Notes: generated from the sequence alone by a model not told the origin. Shown: positions 47,482-57,963, counted from the first letter of the stretch. The stretch: DNA of 58,549 bases from Candidatus Buchananbacteria bacterium (GCA_030650095.1 JAUSEE010000031.1:1-58549), one strand, 5' to 3'. Translations and numbers: made by a program.

Positions 47482-48024
47482 TTATTCTTTACCCGCTGCC
47501 TTACCGGCCTTCTTTCTTACTTCTTCACCGGTATACCTGATGCCTTTGCCTTTATACGGCTCTGGTTTTTTTATTTTTCTGATTTGAGCAGCCACTTCTC
47601 CGACTAATTGCTTATCAATGCCGGAAACATTTATGGTGTTACCTTCGGTTTTGACTTCTATGCCGTCAGGGATATTATATTCCACCGGATGAGAAAATCC
47701 AACATTCAAAACTAATTTCTTACCCACAGCATTGGCTTTAAAGCCCACGCCATTGATTTCCATTTGCTTGGAAAAACCAACTGTAACGCCTAAAACCATG
47801 TTATCCAACAAACTGGCGAAAAGACCCCAAAGAGACCTTTGTTGCTTGTTATTTTCGTCTTGTACCTTAACGGTAAGAAAGCCACCTGCGATTTCAACTG
47901 AAACAACTGGATGAAGCTCTTGCTTTAAGAGCCCCTTTGGACCTTTGACACTAACAACTCGGCCGTCGATCTTAACTTCAACGCTGCTAGGAATTTTAAT
48001 TTGTTGTTTTCCGACTCTGCTCAT
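47482..48024 (-). CDS. rplF: Ribosomal protein L6
   Basis: 180 aa. Confidence 0.97.
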   Translation of the reverse strand: MSRVGKQQIKIPSSVEVKIDGRVVSVKGPKGLLKQELHPVVSVEIAGGFLTVKVQDENNKQQRSLWGLFASLLDNMVLGVTVGFSKQMEINGVGFKANAVGKKLVLNVGFSHPVEYNIPDGIEVKTEGNTINVSGIDKQLVGEVAAQIRKIKKPEPYKGKGIRYTGEEVRKKAGKAAGKE

Positions 48025-48029
48025 ATTAT

Positions 48030-48431
48030 TTAGTAAATTTCACAAATAATTTCTCCGCCCAATCCTAGCTTCTTGGCTTTTTTATTGGTCATAATACCCT
48101 GGGAAGTAGATAAAATAGCAATGCCCAGATTGTTTAAAACTTTAGGCAAATTATCGCTCGTGGCATAAATCCTTCTGCCCGGCTTGGAAATCTTTTTAAT
48201 ACTAGTGATAGCCGAACTGCCGTCTTCATATCTCAAATCAACTTCAAGACCGCCAAACTTCTGATCATTTGATCCCGGCTTGATTTCATTGAAACTAGAA
48301 ATAAATCCTTCAGATTTTAAAATCTTAAGAATTTCCAATTTTATTTTGGAAAACGGAACATACACCTGCTTTTTCTTAACAGCAGAGGCATTTCTGATTC
48401 TAGTTAGCATGTCAGCAATTGGATCTGTCAT
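48030..48431 (-). CDS. rpsH: Ribosomal protein S8
   Basis: 133 aa. Confidence 0.97.
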   Translation of the reverse strand: MTDPIADMLTRIRNASAVKKKQVYVPFSKIKLEILKILKSEGFISSFNEIKPGSNDQKFGGLEVDLRYEDGSSAITSIKKISKPGRRIYATSDNLPKVLNNLGIAILSTSQGIMTNKKAKKLGLGGEIICEIY

Positions 48432-48468
48432 ATTTCAATATTAAAAGTTATTTTAAATTTATAATTAA

Positions 48469-48654
48469 TTACCAAGACGATTTAGTGACTCCGGGAATCT
48501 GGCCATTGGTGGCTAATTCTCTAAAGCAGATACGGCATAAATTGAATTGCCTCATATAGCCATGCCTTCGTCCGCAACGCCAACAACGGTTAATCGTTCG
48601 TGTTGATTGACTTGGTGTTCTTTTTGATTTTGCGATTTGCGCTTTAGTTGCCAT
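48469..48654 (-). CDS. rpsN: Ribosomal protein S14 type Z
   Basis: 61 aa; [23 protein letters not shown]. Confidence 0.97.
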   Translation of the reverse strand: MATKAQIAKSKRTPSQSTRTINRCWRCGRRHGYMRQFNLCRICFRELATNGQIPGVTKSSW

Positions 48655-48705
48655 ATCTTTATTAATCGGCGGGAAACAGCCCTAGAGAACCATTTCCGGC
48701 TTACT

Positions 48706-49260
48706 TTAATTATCTATATTTTTCTTAAATGGAAATCCTAATGTTTTAAACAGCTCCAAACCTTCTTCATAGGTTTTAGCGGAAGTGGTTATAGAAATTT
48801 CCAAACCATAAATCCTTTCGACTTCATCAGATTTTATTTCTGGAAAAACATTATGTTCTTTAAGACCCAGGGTTAAATTTCCCTGTTTATCAATATTTTT
48901 AGGATCCAAACCTCTAAAATCCCTAATTCTAGGAATAGCCACTAACACCAATTTATCTAGAAAATCATACATCCTCTGTCCGCGCATTGTAACCTTGGCG
49001 CCCACCACCATGCCTTCTCTTATTTTGAAAGCGGAAATCGCTTTTTTAGCTTTGGTTTTAATTGGTTTCTGGCCGGTGATTCTGGTTAGAATATTTTCAA
49101 TATTATCGGCGTAGTTGCTTTCAGAATTTCTGGCATTAATGCCAATATTAACACTTACCTTTTCCACCTTAGGCACAGCATTGCTATTCTTATAATCAAA
49201 CTTGGCCTTAAGCGCAGGAATGGAGTCAGTTTGATATTTTTGATATAATATTGATTTCAT
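48706..49260 (-). CDS. rplE: Ribosomal protein L5
   Basis: 184 aa. Confidence 0.97.
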   Translation of the reverse strand: MKSILYQKYQTDSIPALKAKFDYKNSNAVPKVEKVSVNIGINARNSESNYADNIENILTRITGQKPIKTKAKKAISAFKIREGMVVGAKVTMRGQRMYDFLDKLVLVAIPRIRDFRGLDPKNIDKQGNLTLGLKEHNVFPEIKSDEVERIYGLEISITTSAKTYEEGLELFKTLGFPFKKNIDN

Positions 49261-49269
49261 AAGTATTAT

Positions 49270-49593
49270 TTATATAACTTCTTTACATTTTTTACAAACC
49301 CTGTTGTTTGATGTTTTAGTTTTATCTTCTGAAACAGTCTTTTTTGATCCAACTCTGACAGCTTGACCGCATTTGGGACAAACAAGAGCAATATTGGAAA
49401 TATTAACCGGTGATGGAAATTGGATTCTTTGTCCTTTTTCACCTTGTTTTTTTGGACGTTGGTGCTTGATCATCAAATTAAGGCCTTCAACTACAATTCT
49501 TTTTTCTTTCACGAAAACTTGCAAAACCTTGCCGGTTTTACCCTTGTCTCTGCCTGACAGCATTTTTACTTTATCGCCTGTTTTTATTTTCAT
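49270..49593 (-). CDS. rplX: Ribosomal protein L24
   Basis: 107 aa. Confidence 0.97.
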   Translation of the reverse strand: MKIKTGDKVKMLSGRDKGKTGKVLQVFVKEKRIVVEGLNLMIKHQRPKKQGEKGQRIQFPSPVNISNIALVCPKCGQAVRVGSKKTVSEDKTKTSNNRVCKKCKEVI

Positions 49594-49605
49594 AAATTTA
49601 TTCTT

Positions 49606-49977
49606 TTATAATACTTCTGGAGCTAAGCTAATAATTTTTTGATAACCTAAATTCCTTAATTCCCTGGCGACCGGACCAAAAACACGGGTTCCTTTCATAT
49701 CCTTATTTTTAGTGTCAATAATCACAGCGGCATTATCATCAAACCTGATATAAGAACCGTCTGATCTTCTGACTTCTTTTTTGGTGCGAACCAAAACAGC
49801 ATGAACCACATCACCCTTTTTAACCATGCTATGGGGAGTCGCTTCTTTAACAGTGACTGTGACAACATCGCCCAATCTGGCATATCTTTTCCTGTAACCG
49901 CCCAAAACCCTGATGACCTTTAATCTTTTGGCACCGGTGTTGTCAGCTGATTTTAATGTTGATTCTGCTTGAACCAT
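49606..49977 (-). CDS. rplN: Ribosomal protein L14
   Basis: 123 aa. Confidence 0.97.
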   Translation of the reverse strand: MVQAESTLKSADNTGAKRLKVIRVLGGYRKRYARLGDVVTVTVKEATPHSMVKKGDVVHAVLVRTKKEVRRSDGSYIRFDDNAAVIIDTKNKDMKGTRVFGPVARELRNLGYQKIISLAPEVL

Positions 49978-50003
49978 ATGTTTTTGATTTAGCTATTTAG
50001 TAG

Positions 50004-50079
50004 ATTAGCTTATTAGCTAATTAGGACTTATTTATAAGATATTTTTATAAACAACCCCTAACAAGCTAAAAAGCTACAA
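50004..50079. repeat. Intercistronic hairpin repeat, copy 1
   Basis: TTAGCTTATTAGCTAATTAGG...CCCTAACAAGCTAAAAAGCTA. Confidence 0.85.
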
Positions 50080-50084
50080 CTTGA

Positions 50085-50336
50085 TTATTTTTTATAAACT
50101 ACTTTCCATCTCTTATCCTTGCTAATAGGCTTGGATTCAACTATTTCTATGACATCGCCAATTTTATATTGATTCTTAGGATCATGAGCCTTGTATTTCT
50201 TGCTTACTCTGTATCTTTTTTGATAAGTCGGATGAAGCTTGAATTGATCAACTCTAATCACGACAGTCTTTTCCATTTTGTCGGAAACTACCTCGCCTTT
50301 GAGTTTTCTTTTGATTGTCTTATTTTCTTTATCCAT
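50085..50336 (-). CDS. rpsQ: Ribosomal protein S17
   Basis: 83 aa. Confidence 0.97.
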   Translation of the reverse strand: MDKENKTIKRKLKGEVVSDKMEKTVVIRVDQFKLHPTYQKRYRVSKKYKAHDPKNQYKIGDVIEIVESKPISKDKRWKVVYKK

Positions 50337-50358
50337 ATAAATCAGTTATTGTGATATA

Positions 50359-50553
50359 TTATTTTACTTTTTTATTTTCGCCTAAAGCGGTCATGACCTT
50401 GGCAATATCCTTTTTGATAACTCTGACTTCCCTGATATTCTTCAATTGATTCTGAAAAACTTTGAATTTCAAATCAGCCAACTTTTTCCTTAAATCATCA
50501 AGGAGTTGATTCAACTCAGCTACCGGCTTGTTTCTAATTTCTTTAATATCCAT
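50359..50553 (-). CDS. rpmC: Ribosomal protein L29
   Basis: 64 aa. Confidence 0.96.
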   Translation of the reverse strand: MDIKEIRNKPVAELNQLLDDLRKKLADLKFKVFQNQLKNIREVRVIKKDIAKVMTALGENKKVK

Positions 50554-50557
50554 ATAA

Positions 50558-50968
50558 TTAATCCTTGACGATGAATTTAGTTTTAACTGGTAATTTATAG
50601 CCTGCCAATTTCATGGCTTCTTTAGCTTCCGCTTCGCTGATACCGTCCATTTCAAAAATAATGGTGCCTGGTTTCACTATAGCCACATAATATTCCGGAA
50701 CGCCCTTGCCTCCGCCCATGGTGGCCTGAGTGCCTTTTTGAGTTATCGGCCGATGAGGAAAAATCCTAATCCAGATTTTGCCGCCGCGCTTAAGGAACTT
50801 AGTAATCACCCTTCTGGCTGATTCTATTTGTGCAGCGCTCACCCAAGCACCGGTTGTCGCTTTAAGAGCAAAGGCGCCAAAAGCAATAGTGTTGTTTCTG
50901 GCAGCAACACCTTTAACATTGGGACGATGCGGTTTTCTCATTTTTAATTTCTTTGGTGCTAAAGACAT
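50558..50968 (-). CDS. rplP: Ribosomal protein L16
   Basis: 136 aa. Confidence 0.97.
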   Translation of the reverse strand: MSLAPKKLKMRKPHRPNVKGVAARNNTIAFGAFALKATTGAWVSAAQIESARRVITKFLKRGGKIWIRIFPHRPITQKGTQATMGGGKGVPEYYVAIVKPGTIIFEMDGISEAEAKEAMKLAGYKLPVKTKFIVKD

Positions 50969-50974
50969 ATTTTG

Positions 50975-51057
50975 TTAGCTAGTTAGCTTATTAGCTAATT
51001 AGGATTTATTTATAAGATATTTTTATAAACACGCCCTAACAAGCTAAAAAGCTACAA
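50975..51057. repeat. Intercistronic hairpin repeat, copy 2
   Basis: Same arms as copy 1. Confidence 0.85.
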
Positions 51058-51070
51058 TCTAAATTATTAA

Positions 51071-51781
51071 TTATTTCAATCTCTTAGCCAATTCCGGTTT
51101 TTGGGCAGGCTCTTGATTATTATCATAATTAAACACTTCACCGCGATAAATCCAAACCTTAACTCCGATTTTTCCGTATATGGTCATAGCGGCGTCTCGG
51201 CTGTAATCTATATCAGCGCGTAAAGTGTGTAGCGGAACCTTGCCGGTAGAAAAAGTTTCTCTGCGGGCAATTTCTGCTCCATTCAACCTGCCGGCAACAA
51301 TAACCTTGATGCCTTTGGCACCGGCTTTTTCCGATCGGCCCATGGCTTGCTTGACCGCCCGCCTGAAAGGAATTCTTTTTTCCAAATCGGCAATAACCTG
51401 TTGGACAATAACAGCCGAATCCAAACTGGGGTTTTCAACTTCAATGATATTAATATTAATATTCTTAATGCCCTTTTTGCGAGAAAAAGAATCTTTCATA
51501 AACTTGTTATGAATTTCTTTCTTCAGCTCTTCGGCGCCTTGGCCGCCTCGGCCAATAACAATGCCAGGCTTGGCGCAACGAACATTAATACTAATGCCAT
51601 TATTTGATCTCTCGATATCAACTCGAGAAACTCCAGCGGCTTTGAATTTCTTCAAAATAAATTTTCTTATTTTTATATCATGTTCCAAAAGCTGAGAAAA
51701 ATCACGATCAGAAAACCACTTGGAATCCCAAGTTTTGTTAATATTCAATCTAAAGGCTTTTGGATGAACTTTCTGTCCCAT
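51071..51781 (-). CDS. rpsC: Ribosomal protein S3
   Basis: 236 aa. Confidence 0.97.
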   Translation of the reverse strand: MGQKVHPKAFRLNINKTWDSKWFSDRDFSQLLEHDIKIRKFILKKFKAAGVSRVDIERSNNGISINVRCAKPGIVIGRGGQGAEELKKEIHNKFMKDSFSRKKGIKNININIIEVENPSLDSAVIVQQVIADLEKRIPFRRAVKQAMGRSEKAGAKGIKVIVAGRLNGAEIARRETFSTGKVPLHTLRADIDYSRDAAMTIYGKIGVKVWIYRGEVFNYDNNQEPAQKPELAKRLK

Positions 51782-51793
51782 ATATATTAATTT

Positions 51794-51873
51794 TTAGCTG
51801 GTTAGCTTATTAGCTAATTAGGATTTATTTGTCTTCCTTTACAAACGATCCCTAACAAGCTAAAAAGCTACAA
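51794..51873. repeat. Intercistronic hairpin repeat, copy 3
   Basis: Same outer arms, different but self-complementary inner loop. Confidence 0.85.
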
Positions 51874-51887
51874 CCTGTTATAATTAT

Positions 51888-52406
51888 TTAACTGCCAGTT
51901 CTTCTATTAAAAATTTTATTGCCTGTTTTCTTGCTGGTGCTGCCGCTTCTCTTACTGCCTGTGTCTGATTTTTTATCTTCTTTCTTGTCTTCGTGGCCCA
52001 GACTGCCTAAATCTTCTATTTTAATCAAATCATCTTTAGTATCTTCTTTCTTAACTTTCTTGGAAGTAGTCGGCACCCTTTCTCCTAAAACAACAGTAAT
52101 GTGAGAAGATCTTTTAATCAACGGGGTGGCTCGGCCCATGGCTCGAGGCATCCACCGCTTTAGGGTTGGGCCGCCATCAACTGTAATTTCCTTAACAAAC
52201 AAATTATTTCTTTTTAGATCTTCATTTTCTTCGGCGTTAGCCACGGCTGATTTCAATAATTTTCCCAGAGGTAATGTAGCCAGTTTTTTATTAAACTGAA
52301 GCTGAACCAAAGCGTCTTCCACGTTTAAACCACGGACTAAATTAGCTAGTAATCTAACCTTCTTGGGAGACATTCTTATAAATTTTGCTTTAGCTTTAAC
52401 TTCCAT
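51888..52406 (-). CDS. rplV: Ribosomal protein L22 with long basic C-terminal extension
   Basis: 172 aa; core ends ~110 aa. Confidence 0.96.
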   Translation of the reverse strand: MEVKAKAKFIRMSPKKVRLLANLVRGLNVEDALVQLQFNKKLATLPLGKLLKSAVANAEENEDLKRNNLFVKEITVDGGPTLKRWMPRAMGRATPLIKRSSHITVVLGERVPTTSKKVKKEDTKDDLIKIEDLGSLGHEDKKEDKKSDTGSKRSGSTSKKTGNKIFNRRTGS

Positions 52407-52417
52407 AATGTTTTATC

Positions 52418-52711
52418 TTATTTAGCTGGTTTGGCTGATTCGATTGATTTTTGAATCTTACCGCCATGTCTGACAAATTTTTTGGTAAGTGAAAATTCGC
52501 CCAACTTATGTCCAACCATGTTTTCAACTATCAATACCGGAATATGATCCTTGCCGTTATGAACGCCAAAAGTAAACCCGACCATTTCTGGGGTGATAGT
52601 GCTTTCCCTGGCCCAAGTTTTAATAATGACTTTTTCTCCTTTTTGGATTTTAGCCATTTTTTTCAATAATTTTTGGTCGACGTAAGGACTTTTTTTAGAA
52701 CTTCTGGACAT
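52418..52711 (-). CDS. rpsS: Ribosomal protein S19
   Basis: 97 aa. Confidence 0.97.
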   Translation of the reverse strand: MSRSSKKSPYVDQKLLKKMAKIQKGEKVIIKTWARESTITPEMVGFTFGVHNGKDHIPVLIVENMVGHKLGEFSLTKKFVRHGGKIQKSIESAKPAK

Positions 52712-52799
52712 ATTTTATTAAGAGTTATGACAGGCAGTGAACGGTCGGCGGAACTTTTTAATTTTCTACCTACTGTTCACTACCCGTTTAACTTATTTA

Positions 52800-53648
52800 T
52801 TATTTATTTCTTTTTTTAGCGTTTCTTCTGGAAATGATCATAGCATCTGATTTCTTGCCGCGCTTTCTGGTCTTAACTCCCAGTGCCGGTTTGCCCCAGG
52901 GAGTTTTCGGATTCTTCAAACCGATAGGGTTGCTGCCTTCACCGCCGCCATGAGGATGATCTACTGGGTTCATGGCTTTGCCTCTGACTGTCGGCCTAAT
53001 GCCTCGGTGGCGCATACGGCCAGCTTTGCCCCAACGGATATTTTTGTAATCAGCATTGCTAACCGAGCCGATGGTTGCCAGGCATTTGTCGGAAACGAAT
53101 CTAACCTCGCCGGAAGGCAGCTTGAGCTGGGCGTTGCCGCCATCAATGCCCATTAAATAAATGGAATTACCGGCGCTTCTGGCCAACTGGCCGCCTTTGC
53201 CCGGAGTTATTTCCACATTATATACAAACATGCCGGCCGGAACAAACTCCAGAGGCATAGTATTGCCAACTTTCAGCTCAATCAATTTTTGAGAACTCAA
53301 CAGTTTTTCTCCAACTTTTAAATCAGCCGAAGCAATGATATATCTTTTTTCTCCATCGGCATAATTAAGCAAAGCAATGCGGCAATTCCTGTTTGGATCA
53401 TATTCAATGGTGGCCACTGTGGCCGGAATATCAAATTTATCCATTTTATAATCAATGATTCTGACTTTCTTTTTGTTGCCGCCGCCTTGATGTCGAACCG
53501 TGATTTTACCTTGGTTGTTACGACCAGCCATGTTTTTACCGGAAACAATCAGCTGTTTGTGAGGCTTGCTAGTGGTAATATCATAACTAGTCAGCACGGA
53601 AGTGTGACGCCTAGAGGGAGAAGTTGGTTTGTAGATTTTTACTGCCAT
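52800..53648 (-). CDS. rplB: Ribosomal protein L2
   Basis: 282 aa. Confidence 0.97.
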   Translation of the reverse strand: MAVKIYKPTSPSRRHTSVLTSYDITTSKPHKQLIVSGKNMAGRNNQGKITVRHQGGGNKKKVRIIDYKMDKFDIPATVATIEYDPNRNCRIALLNYADGEKRYIIASADLKVGEKLLSSQKLIELKVGNTMPLEFVPAGMFVYNVEITPGKGGQLARSAGNSIYLMGIDGGNAQLKLPSGEVRFVSDKCLATIGSVSNADYKNIRWGKAGRMRHRGIRPTVRGKAMNPVDHPHGGGEGSNPIGLKNPKTPWGKPALGVKTRKRGKKSDAMIISRRNAKKRNK

Positions 53649-53657
53649 ATTTTTTAC

Positions 53658-54116
53658 TTATACGCCTTCATGAATCTTAATATTTTTTCCTTCAGGCAAG
53701 GTAACGATAGCTTTCTTCCAATCTTTGGTTTTACCGGTGTTTCGGCCATGCCTGACTATCTTGCCTAAATTATTCAACACATTAACCTTAACCGGCTTAA
53801 CGCCGTACTTGGCTTCAATGGCTTGAGCTACTTGAATCTTGTTAGCCTGATTTGATACTTCAAAAACATATTTATTGCTTTGTCCCAAGTTAGTCGCTTT
53901 TTCAGTGATAAGCGGTCTGATCAAAATGCCATGAAGCTTTGAAGCTCTTAGGGCAGTAATTGGGGTAGAAACAGATTTTTCTTTCTTTTCTTTTTTAATT
54001 ACAGCTTTAGCCTCCGAAGAATCAACTTCATTTTTAGCAACATCAACTCGAGCGGTTTCTTTTTCAGAAATTGCTTCATCTTCTTTTGATTTTTTAAACT
54101 TATCAAAAATGCTCAT
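53658..54116 (-). CDS. rplW: Ribosomal protein L23 with N-terminal extension
   Basis: 152 aa; ~55-aa charged N-terminal extension. Confidence 0.95.
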   Translation of the reverse strand: MSIFDKFKKSKEDEAISEKETARVDVAKNEVDSSEAKAVIKKEKKEKSVSTPITALRASKLHGILIRPLITEKATNLGQSNKYVFEVSNQANKIQVAQAIEAKYGVKPVKVNVLNNLGKIVRHGRNTGKTKDWKKAIVTLPEGKNIKIHEGV

Positions 54117-54135
54117 AGCTTTCTATCTAAATATA

Positions 54136-54819
54136 TTATTTTTTATCTTTAATCTGGCTTCTTTTAACGCTCACCTGCTTGTAATGCTTATCAATCTTAT
54201 CAACGGCTTTCTCGGAAGCAAACATCGTATCGTGATTTAAGATATCAACGCAATTCAAACTGTCGGCTAAAATAACATCAACTTTATCTAAATTTTTTAC
54301 TGCTCTGATTAAGTTATCATCGTTCTTATCCAGTACCAATAAAAATTTCTTGCCGTTTTTAATATCAGTTATCTTTGATTTAAGGCTCTCAAGCCAATCC
54401 TTTAAATCTTTGGTCTTGCCACTGGCCAGTTCTATTTTTTCAAAGACTAAAAATGAACGGTCTATAACCTTATCAGACAAACACATGGCCATGGCCAATT
54501 GCTTTTGCTTTTTATTGATGCCTTTGGTGAAATTCCTGTCGCTGGTCGGGCCGAAAGTAACGCCACCGCCCACCCAAATAGGAGAACGGCTGGAACCATG
54601 CCTGGCTCGGCCGGTGCCTTTTTGCGCCCAAGGCTTTTTACCGCCGCCTCTGACTTCGCTTTTATCCTTGGTATCGGCTAAAACTCGTCTGGCATTGGCT
54701 TGTTGGGCTACCACCACTTGGTGGATAACTTCTGTTTTCGGCTTCACGCCAAAAAGACGCTGGCTGATTTCGATATCCTTGGTTTTATCACCATTTGAAT
54801 TGTAAACTGATATCTTCAT
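54136..54819 (-). CDS. rplD: Ribosomal protein L4
   Basis: 227 aa. Confidence 0.97.
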   Translation of the reverse strand: MKISVYNSNGDKTKDIEISQRLFGVKPKTEVIHQVVVAQQANARRVLADTKDKSEVRGGGKKPWAQKGTGRARHGSSRSPIWVGGGVTFGPTSDRNFTKGINKKQKQLAMAMCLSDKVIDRSFLVFEKIELASGKTKDLKDWLESLKSKITDIKNGKKFLLVLDKNDDNLIRAVKNLDKVDVILADSLNCVDILNHDTMFASEKAVDKIDKHYKQVSVKRSQIKDKK

Positions 54820-54825
54820 ATTATT

Positions 54826-54900
54826 AGTAATCAGTAAATCGTAATCCGTAATCCGTAATTTTCCATAAAATTACGAGTTACGAGTTACGAGTTACAAATT
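54826..54900. repeat. Short tandem/inverted heptad repeats (gtaatcc x2 / acgagtt x3)
   Basis: gtaatccgtaatccgtaatt...aattacgagttacgagttacgagtta. Confidence 0.75.
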
Positions 54901-54907
54901 GTAAAGA

Positions 54908-55645
54908 TTATTTATTTTCTTCCTTAATCTCTGGTATCACGTCTTCTGCTATTTTTTCACTGGTAACTTCTGGTTCGACTTTAATTTCCGGTTCAACTTT
55001 TACTTCTGGCTTAACTTCTTTTAAAATCATTTCTCCTGGAGCGCTAATGATAAGCAAGCCGTTTCTGGCGCCTGGCACAGCTCCTTTGATGTACAATATG
55101 TTTTTTTCTTGATCAATATCGACTATAGTCAAGCCGGAAATGCTGATTTGGTCGTTGCCCATTCGGCCGGCCATTCTCATGCCCTTAAAAACCCTGGCTG
55201 GATCGGTAGCTCCGATAGAACCTGATTTTCTTAACTGATCTTTATGTCCATGAGAAGCCGGGCTGCCATGGAATCTATGCCTTTTAACCACGCCCTGATA
55301 ACCTCGTCCCTTGGATGTGCCGGTAACTTTAACCTCATCATCTTTGGCAAAAACACCCACCGTAATCTGATCGCCTCTTTTTATCTGGGCAACTTCCTTG
55401 GAATCCACTCGGAATTCCTTCATGGTTTTAACAGAAGCCAAATCCTTAAGATGTCCGGCTTGTGGTTTTTTAATATGCTTACCTACGCCAAAGCCAACTT
55501 GGACAGCGCTGTATTTATCTTTATCTTCAGTTTTTATTTGAGTCACAACATTGGGCTGGGCTAAAACGGCAGTCACAGGAACAACTCTTCCATTTTCTTG
55601 GAAGATTTGAGTCATTTCTAATTTTTTACCTAATATGAATTTCAT
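54908..55645 (-). CDS. rplC: Ribosomal protein L3 with acidic C-terminal repeat extension
   Basis: 245 aa; core + EVKPEVKVEPEIKVEPEVTSEK. Confidence 0.96.
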   Translation of the reverse strand: MKFILGKKLEMTQIFQENGRVVPVTAVLAQPNVVTQIKTEDKDKYSAVQVGFGVGKHIKKPQAGHLKDLASVKTMKEFRVDSKEVAQIKRGDQITVGVFAKDDEVKVTGTSKGRGYQGVVKRHRFHGSPASHGHKDQLRKSGSIGATDPARVFKGMRMAGRMGNDQISISGLTIVDIDQEKNILYIKGAVPGARNGLLIISAPGEMILKEVKPEVKVEPEIKVEPEVTSEKIAEDVIPEIKEENK

Positions 55646-55820
55646 TATCTTGTGATACTTTTCTATTTAAAATAAAAAACCTGGCTATATCCTAATATAC
55701 CAGATTACAACAGAGCCCGGGCTTTTAAAAAGCCTTACTCAATTAATCTAATTTTACTAAGATATTTTTATCCTTATCAATCAAAATTACATCGATGGAG
55801 GTTTTCCCCTTTTTGCTTCT

Positions 55821-55987
55821 ATTGAGACCATGGGAGAATATCATTCAGACTGAAATCTCCATATTCCGGTTAAATTTTTTAAAAATTTTCTTAGCTTACT
55901 ATCCAGTAGGCTGCAAAAATTATTTAATAAATTTGCCTCGGAATCTGAAAATTTCATCTCAGAAGCATATTCTCCTATGGTCTCATT
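55821..55987. repeat. Imperfect inverted repeat between rpsJ and rplC
   Basis: attgagaccatgggagaatat vs rc of atattctcctatggtctcatt. Confidence 0.7.
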
Positions 55988-56024
55988 GCCCGGGATCTTT
56001 TTCCATTTATGAAAATGATTGCAT

Positions 56025-56162
56025 TTAAGAACCGAAGATAGAAGGAGAGAGAACGCTCAACTGTTCACACGCTTCGCCGTAGCGTATAGTGCAATTCGTT
56101 CAGCTGAGCCCAGGCGAGCTCTCTCTCCAAAAATAGAAAATGTTCTATCTTCGGCTCTTAAT
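56025..56162. repeat. Long inverted repeat abutting rpsJ stop
   Basis: TTAAGAaCCGAAGATAGAA...TTCTATCTTCGGcTCTTAA with inner GGAGAGAG/CTCTCTCC. Confidence 0.85.
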
Positions 56163-56168
56163 TTTAAT

Positions 56169-56513
56169 TTACATTTTAATCTCAATGTTCACACCCGCCG
56201 GAAGATTCAAATTCATCAAAGCATCAACTGTCTTGGCATCCGGATCAATGATATCCAATAATCTTTTATGGATCCTCATTTCAAACTGCTCGCGGCTGTC
56301 TTTGTGTACAAAAGTCGACCGATTGACTGTGTATTTCTTTTTTTCGGTCGGCAGTGGTACTGGACCAGCCACCTTGATGCCGTTTCTCTCACAAGTCTCA
56401 ATGATCTTTTTGGCAGAATTATCAATAACCTTATGATCATAAGCCTTGATCTTTATTCTGATCCTCTGATGAGTCTTATCTTTCTCTTTGGTTGCAATAT
56501 TTGTACTTGCCAT
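56169..56513 (-). CDS. rpsJ: Ribosomal protein S10
   Basis: 114 aa. Confidence 0.97.
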   Translation of the reverse strand: MASTNIATKEKDKTHQRIRIKIKAYDHKVIDNSAKKIIETCERNGIKVAGPVPLPTEKKKYTVNRSTFVHKDSREQFEMRIHKRLLDIIDPDAKTVDALMNLNLPAGVNIEIKM

Positions 56514-56594
56514 GTTTTTTATTTCAATCTATTTTCGGGATGCCGAGAGGCAAGCTCTTTCAAGCCTGCCTTTCAACCCCTGACTTAAATAGTT

Positions 56595-57782
56595 TTATTT
56601 TATAATCTTGGTTACTGAACCGGCGCCAACGGTATGGCCGCCTTCACGAATAGCGAATTTCATTTTGTCTTCCATGGCCACATCTTTACCCAACTTGATC
56701 TTCAAATTAATGGTATCGCCCGGCATAACCATTTCGGTGCCCTCTGGCAAATCAATTTCACCTGTTACATCAGTAGTTCTAATGTAGAACTGCGGTTTAT
56801 AGCCTTTGAAAAATGGTTTGTGTCGGCCGCCTTCTTCTTTGCTTAAAACATAAACTTCGGCTTCAAATTCGCTGTGAGGAGTAATAGTACCCGGTTTAGC
56901 CAAAACTTGGCCTCTTTCAACATCATCTTTCTTAACACCTCTTAGCAAAATACCAGCATTATCACCGGCCCTACCTTCGTCCAAATTCTTGTTAAACATT
57001 TCAATGCCGGTTACAACTGTCTTTTGGGTTGGAGCCAAACCGACGATTTCAACTTCTTCGTTCAATTTAACGATGCCTCTGTCGATTCTGCCGGTCACAA
57101 CAGTGCCGCGGCCTTCAATAGAGAAAATATCTTCGATAGGCATCAAAAATGGCTTATCAACAGCTCTTTCTGGAACTGGGATATAGCTGTCTAAAGCTTC
57201 CATTAATTTCATAACCGGTTCAGCATCAGCGCCATTTGGATCCTGCAAAGCTTTCAAAGCTGAGCCTCTGATAACTGGGGCATTATCGCCGTCAAATTCA
57301 TATTTCTTTAATAGATCCCTGATTTCTTCTTCTACCAAATCAACCAGTGAAGGATCATCAACTTGATCTACTTTGTTAATGAAAACTACAATGTAAGGCA
57401 CGCCCACCTGTCTTGAGAGCAAGATGTGCTCTTTGGTTTGAGGCATGGGGCCATCGGTAGCAGAAACAACCAAGATAGCTCCGTCCATTTGAGCGGCGCC
57501 GGTAATCATGTTTTTGATATAATCAGCGTGGCCAGGACAGTCAACGTGGGCATAGTGCCTGTTGGCAGTTTCATACTCAACGTGAGCAGTAGCGATGGTA
57601 ATTCCTCGCTCTTTTTCTTCTGGAGCTGCGTCAATCTGATCAATAGATTTATTTTGTGAAGAAAAACCTTTAGCTCTAAGCACCTGCAAAATAGCAGCAG
57701 TTAGAGTGGTTTTACCGTGGTCAACGTGACCAATAGTGCCTACATTTACATGAGGCTTGCTTCTGTCGAAATTTTCAGCCAT
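56595..57782 (-). CDS. tuf: Elongation factor Tu
   Basis: 395 aa; [18 protein letters not shown]. Confidence 0.98.
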   Translation of the reverse strand: MAENFDRSKPHVNVGTIGHVDHGKTTLTAAILQVLRAKGFSSQNKSIDQIDAAPEEKERGITIATAHVEYETANRHYAHVDCPGHADYIKNMITGAAQMDGAILVVSATDGPMPQTKEHILLSRQVGVPYIVVFINKVDQVDDPSLVDLVEEEIRDLLKKYEFDGDNAPVIRGSALKALQDPNGADAEPVMKLMEALDSYIPVPERAVDKPFLMPIEDIFSIEGRGTVVTGRIDRGIVKLNEEVEIVGLAPTQKTVVTGIEMFNKNLDEGRAGDNAGILLRGVKKDDVERGQVLAKPGTITPHSEFEAEVYVLSKEEGGRHKPFFKGYKPQFYIRTTDVTGEIDLPEGTEMVMPGDTINLKIKLGKDVAMEDKMKFAIREGGHTVGAGSVTKIIK

Positions 57783-57963
57783 TTTGGTTAATTCCTTCTC
57801 GAGACCCTCACCTTTGAGTAAGGGAGTTTTACCCAGGCCTCGATAACTTATTTATTTTATTAAATTAAAATCGTTAAAAAACGAAACTTTTTGCTTAGAT
57901 GCAAAAATGCTTAATTATTATAACAAAAATTATAATTTTTGCAAGAGCTGTAATTATCTACAG

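Noticed and set aside
57783-57860. Structured tuf leader (TCGAGGCCT...AGGGTCTCGA)
   Set aside because: Some complementarity seen, but too weak and short to call a defined regulatory element without comparative data.
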